Source of the DNA: Scatophagus argus
Lineage: Eukaryota > Chordata > Actinopteri > Scatophagidae
Assembly (NCBI RefSeq): GCF_020382885.2
Contig: NC_058510.1
Coordinates: 8,552,862-8,616,861, forward strand
Length of the DNA: 64,000 bases
Direction of reading: 5' to 3'
Positions 41,553 to 52,400 of the stretch are shown here, piece after piece. Made by a program: the position numbers and the translations under genes. Position 1 is the first letter of the stretch. Every line of letters starts with the position of its first letter. Under the pieces are notes generated by a model, which saw only the letters and a list, made by a program, of their open reading frames with translations, was not told the origin of the DNA and made no database searches.

Positions 41553-43867
41553 TTAAGTTGCCCATGATGCCAGCATACGCATGTCCTCATCCTCTTCAAC
41601 CCTTTTCTTGGCTGCTGTAAAAAAGAAGGAAACAGTTAACAATGAACATTATCAAATTATTTTAAGGGTTGATTGTTAGGTGAAAAATAAATAAAAATAG
41701 AAGACCAAATCCATTTCTTCAAATTGCTTATTCCGACCAGGAGAGAGAGAGAGAGTTTTTGTTTTCATCTTTCGAGAGGTTTGTTTTTCGTTTCCCTTTT
41801 TCTCTGTTTGTGTAATTCTGTTCATCTTGGCTTGAACTTTTAGCAGAGTTCCATGTATAAACATTTTCTTCGCACATGTTTACATCCATGTACATCTGAA
41901 TATATGTAAGTAAAAGAGTGTTTGTGAATGTCTTTGTGTACACCATAATAATGTATTATTTGATGCGCACACAAGTAAATAAGGTGAATCAACTAAATAT
42001 CCAAGTCTGTATTATTAGGGGATAAATGACTAACCTTTCAACATCAACAGCACCATTTAGCAGCAACCACTTTGTAAAGTAACAAACTTTTTAAACTCAT
42101 ATTTTGCAGGTGAAATTGTTAAAGCATACATAGCATAGATGTTTTGGCTAATGGGTAAAAAGCAATTTATCCTTGAAGATATCAGCTCCCTGCCGTGTTG
42201 CACTTACATGCGCGCTGACTGGGCCGTGCTGAAGGCAGTTTGGAGCTGGGGACGCTGGGTAGTCCGCCCATAGTCTTCATGTTTTCCTCAAGCTCCTCCT
42301 GTTCCAGCTCTGCCAGCTCTGCCAGCAGCTCATCCTAAGTAAACAAATGAAGCAAGGAGGATTCAGACTTCTGTCAAGTGCATTTTTGACATTTTTGCAG
42401 TAGCAGTAGAGGAGAACAACACAGAGAAAGTATAGATAAAATGGCAGATCATTTATAAATAAAAAATGCAGAAGGTGAGAGGGATTTTGACAGAGGAGGC
42501 AGGAAAGGTATCAACCTCATCAAATGTCTCGCCGAAAGGTCTGGAGATTGCATCGCTGATCTCTCGGGCCACGTCCTGTTGTTCTGTGATGTCCTGCATC
42601 AGATCATCTATCTTGTCAAGATCCCTGCAAGGAGAGGAGAGAGATTAAATATCAATGTAAACTCAAGTTTAAAACTTTTTCCTCACAATTATTATATATA
42701 TTACATATTGAATATTATATATATTTTTGAAATTAGATATGTCCGGTCAAAAAAGCCAAAGGTACAAGGTTTGGTATGAGTAACAGATGTTCAACAAAGT
42801 TTCACATACTGTTAGTCAAAGGTTGAACTAACCAATGTCCAAAACACGTCACATTCAATAGTGCGATATCCAAATTCTTCAGTTTTCAAAGAAGAAGATC
42901 TATTGCTTATAGGGAAATGTTCTTACATGTCCTCGTGGACTTTCTTCATGGCCTTGGCAGCAAAACCCATGTTCTTCAGGACCTCTGTGTTGGTGTGCGA
43001 GTTCTCCAAAGCTTCCCTCTGAAACTCGATGGTGGAGAGTGTGCCATCAATCTGGGTGAGCTGCTGCTCCAAGCGCTTCTTCCTCTTCAAGGCCTGCAGG
43101 GCAGCTGATACAGAAAGACTGCACATGAGTATTTTCACTTTCTTCCATCTATTTGGTTGAGAACTTCTAGTGTTGGGCGTTCACAAACAACAGACAGGAG
43201 GTTTACTCCCATTGTTTATTTTTAGTCTCGGGTGATTCAGCGAGCAATGCAGCACCCCAAGGTTTCATACAAGAAACACAATGAAGTTCTTTTCATATAC
43301 AGAGAGGGAAAACTTTCAGGTTTAATGAAAATGCATTTGTTTCAACTGTTATTTCACATGTAACGAGCCTGTTATAGTTTCTGCAGAGTCTCTTAAAAAA
43401 CAACAACAAAAGGCCAATACTCTTATCAGGATAGTATGCGCAACTGTGAGTGCACGGGCCTTACTGTACCTGAGAGAACTTAAGCACCTCAAACCTCCTT
43501 CCTGAATACTCATTAGGATTTTTACTGTGACTACTTTATTTTTACAAGTTACTGTACCAATTGTAAGTCCTAGAGCACAGAATAAAAAAAATACTTTGCC
43601 AAGGAAACAGGTGCAAAAAGATATTTTCAGAGTAAGCTTAAATAAATCAATAAGCTCACCCCGTTTGTTTTTTGTGCCATTCTTCTTGGCTATCATGAGT
43701 TCCTGCTCTATCCTTTTCTCCAGGTACTCCTGTTTCTTCGTAAGCATTTCCTCCGTTTCCCGCAGTTTGTGGATGGCCTCTTGGGGTGAAGGCCCGCCGC
43801 GCGATCGGTGGTGTTTGGACTTCGAAGAGCTCGAGCTGGAGCCGAATAATTTCCCGAGTTTGCTCAT
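41553..43867 (-). CDS. chmp4c: Charged multivesicular body protein 4c (ESCRT-III, Snf7 family)
   Basis: Five coding exons: 43660-43867, 42927-43104, 42516-42624, 42208-42334, 41553-41614. They give 227 residues (human 233). Snf7-type ESCRT-III subunits polymerise into membrane-severing filaments in MVB formation and cytokinetic abscission. Visible: the basic N-terminal hairpin (SPQEAIHKLRETEEML, KKQEYLEKRIEQE), the core TQIDGTLSTIEFQREALENS, an acidic C-half (DELLAELAELEQEELEEN) and the C-terminal ALIX-binding helix MRMLASWAT. ENSHTNTEVL, MDLDKIDDLM and the final LASWAT favour CHMP4C over CHMP4A/B. R206-A207-S208 is an RxS motif where human CHMP4C has its Aurora-B-controlled serine. The start MSKLGKLF was chosen over an in-frame ATG 36 bases upstream because it is the family N-terminus. 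Head-to-head with zfand1, as in human 8q21. Confidence 0.95.
41615..42207. other. chmp4c intron 4
   Basis: AT-rich intron between GCAT|GTAAGT and TTACAG. No element recognised. The other chmp4c introns (42335-42515, 42625-42926, 43105-43659) also hold nothing notable. Confidence 0.85.
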
Positions 43868-44319
43868 TTTAGCAGCTTTCGGTGTAAACTGCGTTAGAGA
43901 CAAAAAATATGTATATATACACGAACTCTACTAGGCTGTGTGGACAGGCCTGGTTACTTCACAGTGTATCTACAAACGGGTGTGTTATCAGGCTGATTTT
44001 CCAGCTCGACGACTTTAAGCCTTCAATTTGAACGACTGCACCTTTCACCACACCTTTCACCATCACCTACATGACGTATGACACCTGACGCCCCGCCTCC
44101 TTTTATTACCCGAACCTCTTTTCGCTTGTTTTAAGTTAGAAAATATAATATATATCGGATGAGTTTGTGAGAAATTTTTACTTAAACCTGCATCCTAATT
44201 TTATCTATAAAAGTCGAGTAAGGAATTTAAATTAATCCTCAAAATCACAGAAAGAAAAAAAATGACGTCACTTCTAAGGTCAAAGTTCGTGTTGACATCC
44301 GCGGACTCACGGCTGTGTA
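43868..44319. promoter_or_regulatory. Shared divergent promoter of chmp4c and zfand1
   Basis: 452 bp separate the two start codons. A full palindromic cAMP-response element TGACGTCA lies at 44263-44270, 50 bp before the zfand1 ATG, with further ATGACGTATGAC half-site-like sequence near 44069. No TATA box is near either start. A bidirectional TATA-less promoter is the simplest reading. Confidence 0.6.
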
Positions 44320-47254
44320 ATGGCTGAATTAGACATTGGGAAGCATTGTCAGATTGATACCTGCAACCAGAAAGGTCCGCTTCATCTCCATCTCGTTGCA
44401 AGAAGCAAATATGTTAAAATATGACAATATCATGCCCGTGTTTGTCAGTATCAAACGCAGCGAGCTCCTCTTCAGTGTGATTAGCATGTTAGCTAAATAG
44501 CTAGCAGGCGTTTGTAAGCACAGGTTTGTAACAGTTGGCTTGGCTAAACGGCTGCTAGCTAAATAGTTTTGATCACCGGTGCTCGGATAGTTTGTCACAT
44601 AAAACGTTTCGTATGTACAACAGTTGATAGTCCTGATATTATGTTTCTCGACTCGGGTATCTCGTTAGCTGCTGTTTCTGCCCAGATAAGAGAGTCTCCT
44701 CACTTTGTAGCGGCTGCAATGCCATGCAGTAACTTTGTCAGACCACAAACCAGTATGTTGTACCTAACAGACAGATTTTGAGATGGCTGGCAAGTGATTT
44801 GTTGTTTTTGTTTTGCAGTTTATTGTTGAACTAACTGGAACTGTTCTGCACATTCTTTCAGATTTCCTTCCATTTGTTTGTGATTGCTGCAGTGGAGTTT
44901 TCTGGTAAGAATTCACCATCTCCTAATGCATGTGACCTTATGAAGTTAGAGGAAGTATTCAGATCCCTAACTGTAGGTGTCAGTAATATAGTTGTCCTAC
45001 CACAGAGTGTACACATTCAGCTTTTTACTTTTATATATATATAAAAAAGTTTAATTATCGGAAGTCTAGGGTCAGCATAGCTCTAGTAAACATAGCAATA
45101 CTTTTACCTGATGCTTTGTCAGGTTAAAGCAGTACAGGGAAGTAAATGTTTTATAACACAGAAATAGTCCAATAAAGTGTACTGTGAACATTGATACTTT
45201 CACCTCAGTCCATTGCATATATATATTTTATTACTGATTCAGGCTTTTGCTTTTTGTCTCTAACAGCCTTGAGCACAGAAGCAGAGAGGCCCATTCATGT
45301 CCAGAGGTACACTGTGTTGTTGATTACATGTTCCTGATGTTAACCTTCTTTGATAAGATTTTGTCCTCTGTACTGTCACTGAGATACAAAGTAGCTTGTT
45401 TTTAATAATCCTTCTGGCTGTTTTCAGGAGCCTGTGAAAAGAGAATCCCACGCTGAGGGTGGCAGCACAAGTTATCCCTGCTCTTTTCAAGATTGCAAGG
45501 GAAAAGAATTACTGCCCGTCATATGTTCGCAGTGTGAAAAACATTTCTGTCTGGCGTAAGCTTACGGTTTCTTCTCTCTTTCAGTAACCTTTTATGAAAC
45601 AACACGGCTTGTGTTTAGTAGTGCCCCTTAGCTCATAGACTTCAAAGGGAAGGAGCCAAACAAAAGATAACTCTTTTCTTGTGTTGCCCTGTTTATTTTC
45701 AGTATAGTGCTGTTTTGTCAATGTAATGGGTAAGCTAAAAGGTTCATATTTCTTTTGCTCTTCTTTTGTAGCCATCGTCATCAAGATGATCACAAGTGTG
45801 AGAAGTTGGAGGTCCAAAAGCCTCGAATGGCAGCCACAAAAGAGCTGGTGCAAAAGATTATTGGTTAGTTACAGTATATCTTGTATTTTAACAAGTTGCT
45901 TGCAAACAGAATTTCTTCATTTGTCCACATGGGTTCATTAAAGTTAATTATATAATAAATGCTTATGTTTTTGAGTACCTCAACCAACTTTTTACATTTA
46001 TAATTCTGTTTCTTTTACGCTCTTGTGACTACTCAGAGTCAAAGGATGGATCCAAAAGTAAAGGACGCAGAGGAGCAAAGAACAGTGCAACTGCTGCTAA
46101 GGTAGCATTAATGAAACTGAAGCTGCATGCTGCAGGAGACAAGGGACTGCCACAGGTAAAGTCCTAACTGTCTTTATTTTATTCATGCATAGTGATGTGA
46201 AATAATATATTCATATTGACATAATTACATGTTATCTACAGTGTACATTTGTGTATAATTCTGTGTTTATTATTTTCTCCATCTGACAATTCCTCTCCTT
46301 TTTGTCTTTCCAGACAGAAAGAACATATTTTCAGGTGTATCTTCCTAAAGAATCCAAAGACTCCAGCCAACCCATGTTTTTCTGTTCCAAATGGAGTGTG
46401 GGCAAAGTGGTGGATTACGCAGCCTGTTTAGCTAGCCTCAAGAACAACAATAATGTACTGACAGCTAAGGTAACAGATTGAAGGAGTGGAGTCACTGATA
46501 ATAACAGTAAATTTCAAACAACTTCCACTAAGTGACTGGTCTGCTTCCCCCGCCTTTCAGCCTACTTTCTTGTGTCTTGAATAAACCTTTCTTGCTTTCT
46601 TTATAACTTGCACATATTAAAATAAGGTAAAAAAAAAAAAAAAAAGATACAAAAAAGAAAAGAGGACCTGAAACCTGAAATGAAGGTGTTAGGTATGAAC
46701 ACTTTCCTGCCCACAAAATGTGACAACAGGGAGAGAGAACTTTGTTTACAGGAAACTGGGTTAACCAATGTTAACTGTGTTGCATGCCAATGTTATTGTA
46801 TCAGTTGGGTCACAATTGAAACTAAGCATAAACTCAAAATAATGTTATAGTACATAACACATGGACATAGGCCATCTTCTGTCCTGTAAACTCATAAAAC
46901 AACTCAACGGCCATTTGAATTCCTTCCATCACAAAGAAGTTCAAGGCTAATGGTTATTAAACGCATGAATAAATTGTAAACTGCAATTTAAATATTCTGG
47001 AGGAGAAAAAAAGGATGGCACTGTATATTTCTTGAATGAGTCTTGAATGACTGTGCCTCTCCGCTCTCTGCTTGCAGAAGTTACGGTTGTGTCACCCCCA
47101 GACAGGTGAGGCTTTGCGGATGGATGCCTCCCTGCTCTCGCTGCTGGCTCACCCAGAAACTCCCCTGTACAATGGGGGAAATGTGATCCTGGAGTACTTG
47201 GACAATGAGTGCACAAGCCTGGAGGATGTTTGTGACTACATCACACAGACCTGA
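44320..47254 (+). CDS. zfand1: AN1-type zinc finger protein 1
   Basis: Eight exons: 44320-44374, 44862-44904, 45267-45306, 45428-45555, 45772-45863, 46037-46155, 46314-46469, 47078-47254. They give 269 residues (human 268). ZFAND1 recruits p97/VCP and the 26S proteasome to arsenite-induced stress granules for their clearance. Two AN1 zinc fingers are complete: C10, C15, C25, C28, C33, H36, H42, C44 and C64, C69, C79, C82, C87, H90, H96, C98. A conserved linker (KPRMAATKELVQKI, AKNSATAAKVALMKLKLHA) leads to a C-terminal ubiquitin-like domain (YFQVYLPK; PMFFCSKWSVGKVVDY; NGGNVILEYL). All junctions have matching phases. The start has G at -3 and +4. A poly(A) signal follows about 50 bases after the stop. 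Confidence 0.96.
44945..45170 (+). repeat. Fish dispersed repeat fragment in zfand1 intron 2
   Basis: GGAAGTATTCAGATCCCTAA resembles the GGAAAGTACTCAGATCC-type end of the fish element whose opposite end (TTGAGTAAATG) is seen at about 16010. Degraded; borders approximate. Confidence 0.4.
46470..47077. other. zfand1 intron 7
   Basis: 607 bp between GCTAAG|GTAACA and CTTGCAG. It includes an A-run near 46629-46645; no gene or RNA seen. The shorter zfand1 introns likewise hold nothing besides the repeat fragment in intron 2. Confidence 0.85.
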
Positions 47255-47305
47255 CAAACCAACACCAGCTACAGATTATTTCCGTATGCAATTTGTATTT
47301 CTGTC

Positions 47306-47311
47306 AATAAA
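47306..47311 (+). terminator. Poly(A) signal of zfand1
   Basis: AATAAA in CTGTCAATAAAAGG, about 52 bases after the TGA stop and followed by GT/T-rich sequence. This would make a very short 3' UTR. Confidence 0.75.
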
Positions 47312-47721
47312 AGGTTCTGCTGAAATGTTTACCTTAAGCCTCTTTCACACATAATTCCCAATAAATTACTGGGATAACCTTTCAGGCTCCAGTGGTTTTC
47401 AGACATGCAGCTATATTGATGGTAGAAGGGGCAGTCGGGCAGATGGCCATAATGTAACACTTATGGAAGCTTACCACCGTAAAACTCAACACATGATAAA
47501 GAAGATGGGGCAACTGAACATTTCAGGGATGGATTGCATGTGTGAAACTGGCTTTACACAAGCTGTTACAAAAGTTATATTGTTATGAAAATGTAGACAC
47601 GTGGTTCAAAGGATAATGCAGCATGTACAACTTGCAATGTATTTTATTTCCATCGTGGGGCTAGTTGGAGTTGGTTTTGCTGCATTAGCATATAAAGTAT
47701 ATTATACTTCTTGATTATTCA
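47312..47721. other. zfand1-tRNA spacer
   Basis: About 400 bases with no gene. On the minus strand, which is downstream of the tRNA, no TTTT run is seen within about 60 bases. Confidence 0.8.
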
Positions 47722-47794
47722 CGACCCAGGTGGGACTTGAACCCACAATCCCCAGCTCCGGAGGCTGATGCCTTATCCATTAGGCCACTGGGCC
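47722..47794 (-). tRNA. tRNA-Arg, anticodon CCG
   Basis: A 73-nt cloverleaf reads on the minus strand: acceptor GGCCCAG/CTGGGTC plus discriminator G73, D-stem GCC/GGC with TAATGGATAA, anticodon stem TCAGC/GCTGG with loop CTCCGGA (anticodon CCG at 47759-47761), five-base variable loop, and T-arm GTGGG-TTCAAGT-CCCAC. A-box TGGCCTAATGG and B-box GGTTCAAGTCC are intact. There is no intron and no encoded CCA, as expected in eukaryotes. It decodes CGG. No canonical Pol III oligo-T terminator is close downstream. It points away from maf1. Confidence 0.95.
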
Positions 47795-47994
47795 GGTACA
47801 AGGACCACACACTTTAATATTCAGTGATAAGGACGTGAAACAACGTCGTACGGGACAACATTTTTTCTTTGTAATTTTTTCTTGGTCATATCATTATACA
47901 GTTGCTTCATGCTTGAGGCTTCGCTAAGTCTTGGATGAGATCTATCAGAACATTTCATGAAATTTAGTGCAATGCAGGTTGTTTTACATTAAAG

Positions 47995-48219
47995 ATGGAA
48001 CTGGACAATGCACTGGGCAAACTCGGAATAGAAGACACCTCAAAACCAGCACAAATAAAATTGAGATACCTGCTGACCAATTTGGACCATTTAATAATGA
48101 AGAAAATAACGGCACATTCGGAACAGGACAATGCTGAAACTGCAGATTTTAAATCGCCACTATTTTATGCAGAGCCATATAGGGAATATGTGTTCACAGT
48201 GAAAAAGAAAGAAAAATAA
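47995..48219 (+). CDS. 74-residue ORF, unknown, between tRNA-Arg and maf1
   Basis: ATG in strong context (AAAGATGG), stop TAA at 48217-48219. The protein starts MELDNALGKLGIEDTSKPAQ and ends EYVFTVKKKEK. Composition is protein-like and mixed, unlike the surrounding AT-rich frames. No domain, signal peptide or membrane segment is recognised. An A10 run starts 8 bases after the stop (48228-48237), which could mark a retrocopy. It could also be a leading exon, a decayed fragment or chance. Confidence 0.25.
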   Translation: MELDNALGKLGIEDTSKPAQIKLRYLLTNLDHLIMKKITAHSEQDNAETADFKSPLFYAEPYREYVFTVKKKEK

Positions 48220-48380
48220 TGCTGCATAAAAAAAAAATCTAGATCAATAGGAAAACAATAGTGAAAATATTAATGCCTTTAATAAGCAAAACAATTATGA
48301 ATTTGCATTTTTGTTCAGCGGTTGTAGGGTCAAGACATTTGACACGGCTCTGGCCTGGCGATTGACCGAGCAAGTTTTAA

Positions 48381-48478
48381 CCAATCACATTAGTTGTCAA
48401 TTATAGAGGCAAAGAAAAACCACCAATCAAGAGAGGGTTTTGACAATCGTGGGCGTGTACATGTTTGAACATATATAA
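48381..48478 (+). promoter_or_regulatory. maf1 core promoter: two CCAAT boxes and a TATA box
   Basis: CCAATC at 48381-48386 and CCAATC at 48423-48428 precede TATATAA at 48472-48478. Transcription would start near 48503. The nearest downstream gene on this strand is maf1, whose 5' UTR exon ends in a good donor at 49057. The promoter assignment is inferred. Confidence 0.55.
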
Positions 48479-48626
48479 CTGAAAAGGGGTTGGGTTTTAC
48501 CGTACAGTACACTCCGTTGTTTTGATGAGAATAGATGTGTAGTTGAGGTAATCGTCGATTGAGAAATCCCTTGAATCATTTCGATAAAATATTAGACTAG
48601 GTAGCTCGTTAGTTGCTACTTTTCCG

Positions 48627-48655
48627 ATCAAGTCGCTTAAAAAAGGCGACTTGAT
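48627..48655 (+). repeat. Hairpin in the inferred maf1 5' UTR
   Basis: ATCAAGTCGC (48627-48636) pairs perfectly with GCGACTTGAT (48646-48655) around an A-rich 9-nt loop. It lies between the two uORFs, so as RNA it could impede scanning ribosomes. Confidence 0.7.
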
Positions 48656-48696
48656 TTAGCCAATACGAGCGTCTTTGTAAAATCAGGTCGAAAGGG

Positions 48697-48858
48697 ATGC
48701 CGCTGCAGACAGACTCCGACGGACGTCAACAGTCTTTGGATTTAATTTCATCGCATTTAATCGGGCAGAGCAGCTTTTCTATAAACTTAAAAGGCCTCAG
48801 AATAATTCCTTCTCGACCGAGTGCTTTTGTAAGATGCCTAAGCTCGAGTGCGAATTAA
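48697..48858 (+). other. 53-codon upstream ORF in the inferred maf1 leader
   Basis: ATG at 48697 (G at -3), peptide beginning MPLQTDSDGRQQ, stop TAA at 48856-48858. It does not overlap the maf1 start. It is a possible translational brake; the peptide itself is not recognised. Confidence 0.4.
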
Positions 48859-49410
48859 TAGCTCGGCTGTGAATTGAAGACAGGAGCGTTAATATTCAGC
48901 AAGCTAATCGCTAACATTAGCTGGTCAACAACAAAGCGGGGATCTTTAATCTTTTGCTTCGCAGAGTAACCCGTTAGGTTACGAAGAAGAGTGTCTACAG
49001 CCAACGGCTTGACTTTTGAACCCGTCGTTTTCTGCCTGGGCTGAAAAAAATTGCTCGGTAAGTAAATTTTTGTGTAATTTCAAACCAGGAAGACGATTTG
49101 TCAACTTCGATTGTGGGGGAGGGGCGGTGGAAAAGGGAAATGGTGTGACCTCACGGGGCGCTGTAGCCCCTTCATGTTACCGTTAATTATTGAAGATCTT
49201 ACACGTTTATCGACTTAATTAGGTTGCATACATGATACTTGGCAATTAGCCTTACCGCTGCTAGGCTATGCTATCCTTCTATAGTAACCGTTATCTTTGT
49301 ATGTAGACAGTATATAAAATAGTGAGAGAGACACACGGTGAAAAGTTTAGTCTCCTGATGTGACTGGCGATTAATTCAATGTTGTCTTTTTTTGTTCTTC
49401 ACAGCCAGCA

Positions 49411-52400
49411 ATGAAACTTTTGGAAAACTCCAGCTTCGAAGCCCTCAGCTCTCGGCTGTGTGTTGAAACAGGAGAGTCTCGCATCCTTGGCAGGTAAGAG
49501 TCATGACCTCAGCAACACGAACTCCTGAGTCCACTGCTGTAAAATGTCCTGTTAGACTTTTACAGAAGCAAACGGTCATTTTAGTATTGGCTAACAAATA
49601 CGGTCTCGGTAGATTTCTTGTGTGCATTGTTTACGAAGGGTTTGCTGTTTCAGCTGTAGCGTATGTGTTTATGTACAAACACCCCATTAGCCAGGGGGGG
49701 AGATGCGTTCACGGGTCACATCTCACGCCGTGTTTGTGCGAATAGCATTACTGCTTCTATTTCAGTAGTAGAGACTTAGAGGATCAACAGTAACAGAGAG
49801 ACTTTAGACTTTATGTTTATACCTGAGTATGAGAAAGTTGTGAAGTGGTGGGCATTTAATGTGAGTAACCTCTGACCTCTCCTGAAGTTTCCCTTAATCG
49901 CTTTATAAAAATCGTGTCTGCAGTCATGTCGTCAAATGAGCAGTATGAATGTATGAGAGGTGTGGTTGGTTCAGAGATCACCCAACACTGCTCATAAACT
50001 GGGGTAGTGGAGCAAACAAGTGCCTCAATGTTATGCAATTTCATGATAACAGACTATGAAGCTACAAGTCTACTTTCAGAGCATGTACTAAGTACATGTA
50101 AGTAGCAAACTGGATGTGCTTGTTTTTGACTTGGCAAACTGTGAAAACACAACAGTGTGTTTAAAGTTATGTAAGGCCCACGGTTCCAGTGACAGTGTAG
50201 TTACATAAAGGGCAGTGGGTTGTGGAGCTGTGCAGCCCAGTATCAGTGCAGGGTTGGGTGAGTGTGGGTGGTGAAACTGAGCTTCTGTACTGGTTGTGAC
50301 CTAGAGTGACGCACAACATGGTGTCCTCTCATACCACCACTCTGTGGCTATTTTGGAGGCTGTTGTATTTACTCGCACATATAAACATACAGCTGTACTG
50401 CATGATAGCTGAGTGCTGCCAAGGCTGCTGGTGTTTAGGCTGCTTAGTGGATTAGCGAGACAGCCCATCATAGCGGAAGCTACAGACTTAAACTAAAAAT
50501 GTACCTGTCAGGTTTCTGGTATTTCTGACAGATGAGCTTTTATTTTTGCCACATGATGATAATCTGAATCATTTCTTGTATTTGTACTGCAGTTAAAGAG
50601 CTTCACAGAATATATACATTTGAAAGAAGGAACACAGCTGGTGCTCTCTCATGAATGGTTACTGCAGTCATAACAAAATGCATTAAGACACAAATACAAC
50701 TGGTTGGACAGAGATGTTAACAGAGCTTGTTGCTGTTGTAGCTTCTTTAAAAATAATCTACCAGTGTTGATAATCTTCATCCAGTGTCTGTCATGTCTTC
50801 TGGTTACCCGCAGTGTTTTTGTTGGCAGGTCTGGTCATGGAAAATCAGGCCAACTATTTCCACTGTGGTATCCACTGCTGCCCAGTATGCCTATAATTAG
50901 ACTGGCAAGGCCAGTGAGGGTCTCAGTAGTCAGGTCTATCTTAAATTGCACAACCTTTTGCTCTTGCATAACTTTTAAGCAGGAGGGGGCAAAATAAACA
51001 ACTGCTCACCAGCCTCCTCCACTTGCATATCTGTGTACAGTGGTGTCTGACCCAGAAACATGAAAGAGCACGCAGGAAATTTTAGCACTGGCTTGGTCTT
51101 GTCAGATGTTTGTGCAGATATGGTTTCCAGTGGGCTATCTTGACAAACAGAGTTATGGGGTGTGGAGATCTTGTAGTCCAATTTTCTGTGCACTCACTAT
51201 GAATCCTTAAATACATAAGTTTATTACCAGATCTGATACTTGTATTTTCCAAAGCAATAAATCTACAGAGTGTGCACATCTAGACAAAAAAACAGGTAAT
51301 ATTAAGGCCTGAATAGCACTAACTAACTTGGTTGTTTTTCTATTATACTTTAGGGAACATTGCACCTGTGGATAGAGTGCTAAAATTGCTTTGTGTTGTT
51401 TATGTATTTGATGAAATGCATTGACATGCCCTGAAGTGACCCGAGTGTGTTGTTGAGCTAAACAGCCGTTAAAATAAACTCACAGGATTGGCAGATATTT
51501 TGAGCCATCTGAAATCTTCTCCATTTTGTTTTCAGCACATGAATATTGGTCACATATTTAATGGAACAGTATTTTTGCCCTGCAGGATTGAGAGCTACTC
51601 CTGTAAGATGGCAGGGGATGACAAACATATGTTCAAGCAGTTCTGCCAAGAGGGGGAGCCACATGTCCTGGAAGCCCTCTCCCCCCCCCAGTCCACCAGC
51701 ACCACCAGCCCTTCACAGTGAGTACTGCAGGTCAGGGTGGTTTCCAACTGGGAACATTTCCTTTCTTTTCCTAACTCTGTTTTGCTGTCCAGGCTGGGAA
51801 AGAGCAGTGAGGATGGGGAGAACCCTCTGAGTGACAAGTGTTGCAGGAAGACTCTTTTCTACCTCATCACAACGCTCAACGAGTCCTTCAGGCCCGACTA
51901 TGACTTCAGTGCGGCGCGGGCCCACGAGTTCAGCAGAGAACCCAGCCTGAACTGGGTTGGTGTGCCTGTTCTGTAACTGAGCCTGGCCTCTGAGGCAAAG
52001 CGGATGTTTTTAATCTCAACATGGGGGACAAAAAGGCTTCCCTTAGTGATTGTTGTACTGTGACTTTTCTGCAGGTGGCTAATGCAGTAAATGGCAGCTT
52101 GTTCTCGGCTGTGGGAGAGGAGTTCAACTCTCTGGGGCCAGAGCTGTGGAATGCCATCGACCAAGAAATCAACCTGCAGGGCTGTGACATTTACAGGTAA
52201 GCGTGTGTATGTGCAAGCACATAGGTGTGTGTGAGATTGTGTAATACAGCAGGTGTTTTTGCTGCTGAAGTGTTAGGCTGATGTTGTTATGTTTGTTCGT
52301 AGCTACAACCCTGATCTGGACTCAGACCCTTTTGGTGAAGAAGGGAGTCTCTGGTCCTTCAACTACTTCTTCTACAACAAGAAACTGAAGAGGATTGTAT

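Larger units (their letters stand above)
48503..49057 (+). other. maf1: maf1 non-coding first exon (inferred 5' UTR)
   Basis: The 3' border is the donor TTGCTCG|GTAAGT, and the next acceptor CACAG (49404) lies 6 bases before the maf1 ATG. The 5' border is inferred from the TATA box. It contains a 5-codon uORF (48525-48542), a 53-codon uORF (48697-48858, start GGGATGC) and a 10-bp hairpin (48627-48655). Confidence 0.5.

Noticed and set aside
43868-43903. Upstream in-frame ATG for chmp4c (MSLTQFTPKAAK)
   Set aside because: CHMP4 proteins start MS-x-x-GK-L/F-F; the ATG at 43867 gives MSKLGKLF with an A at -3.
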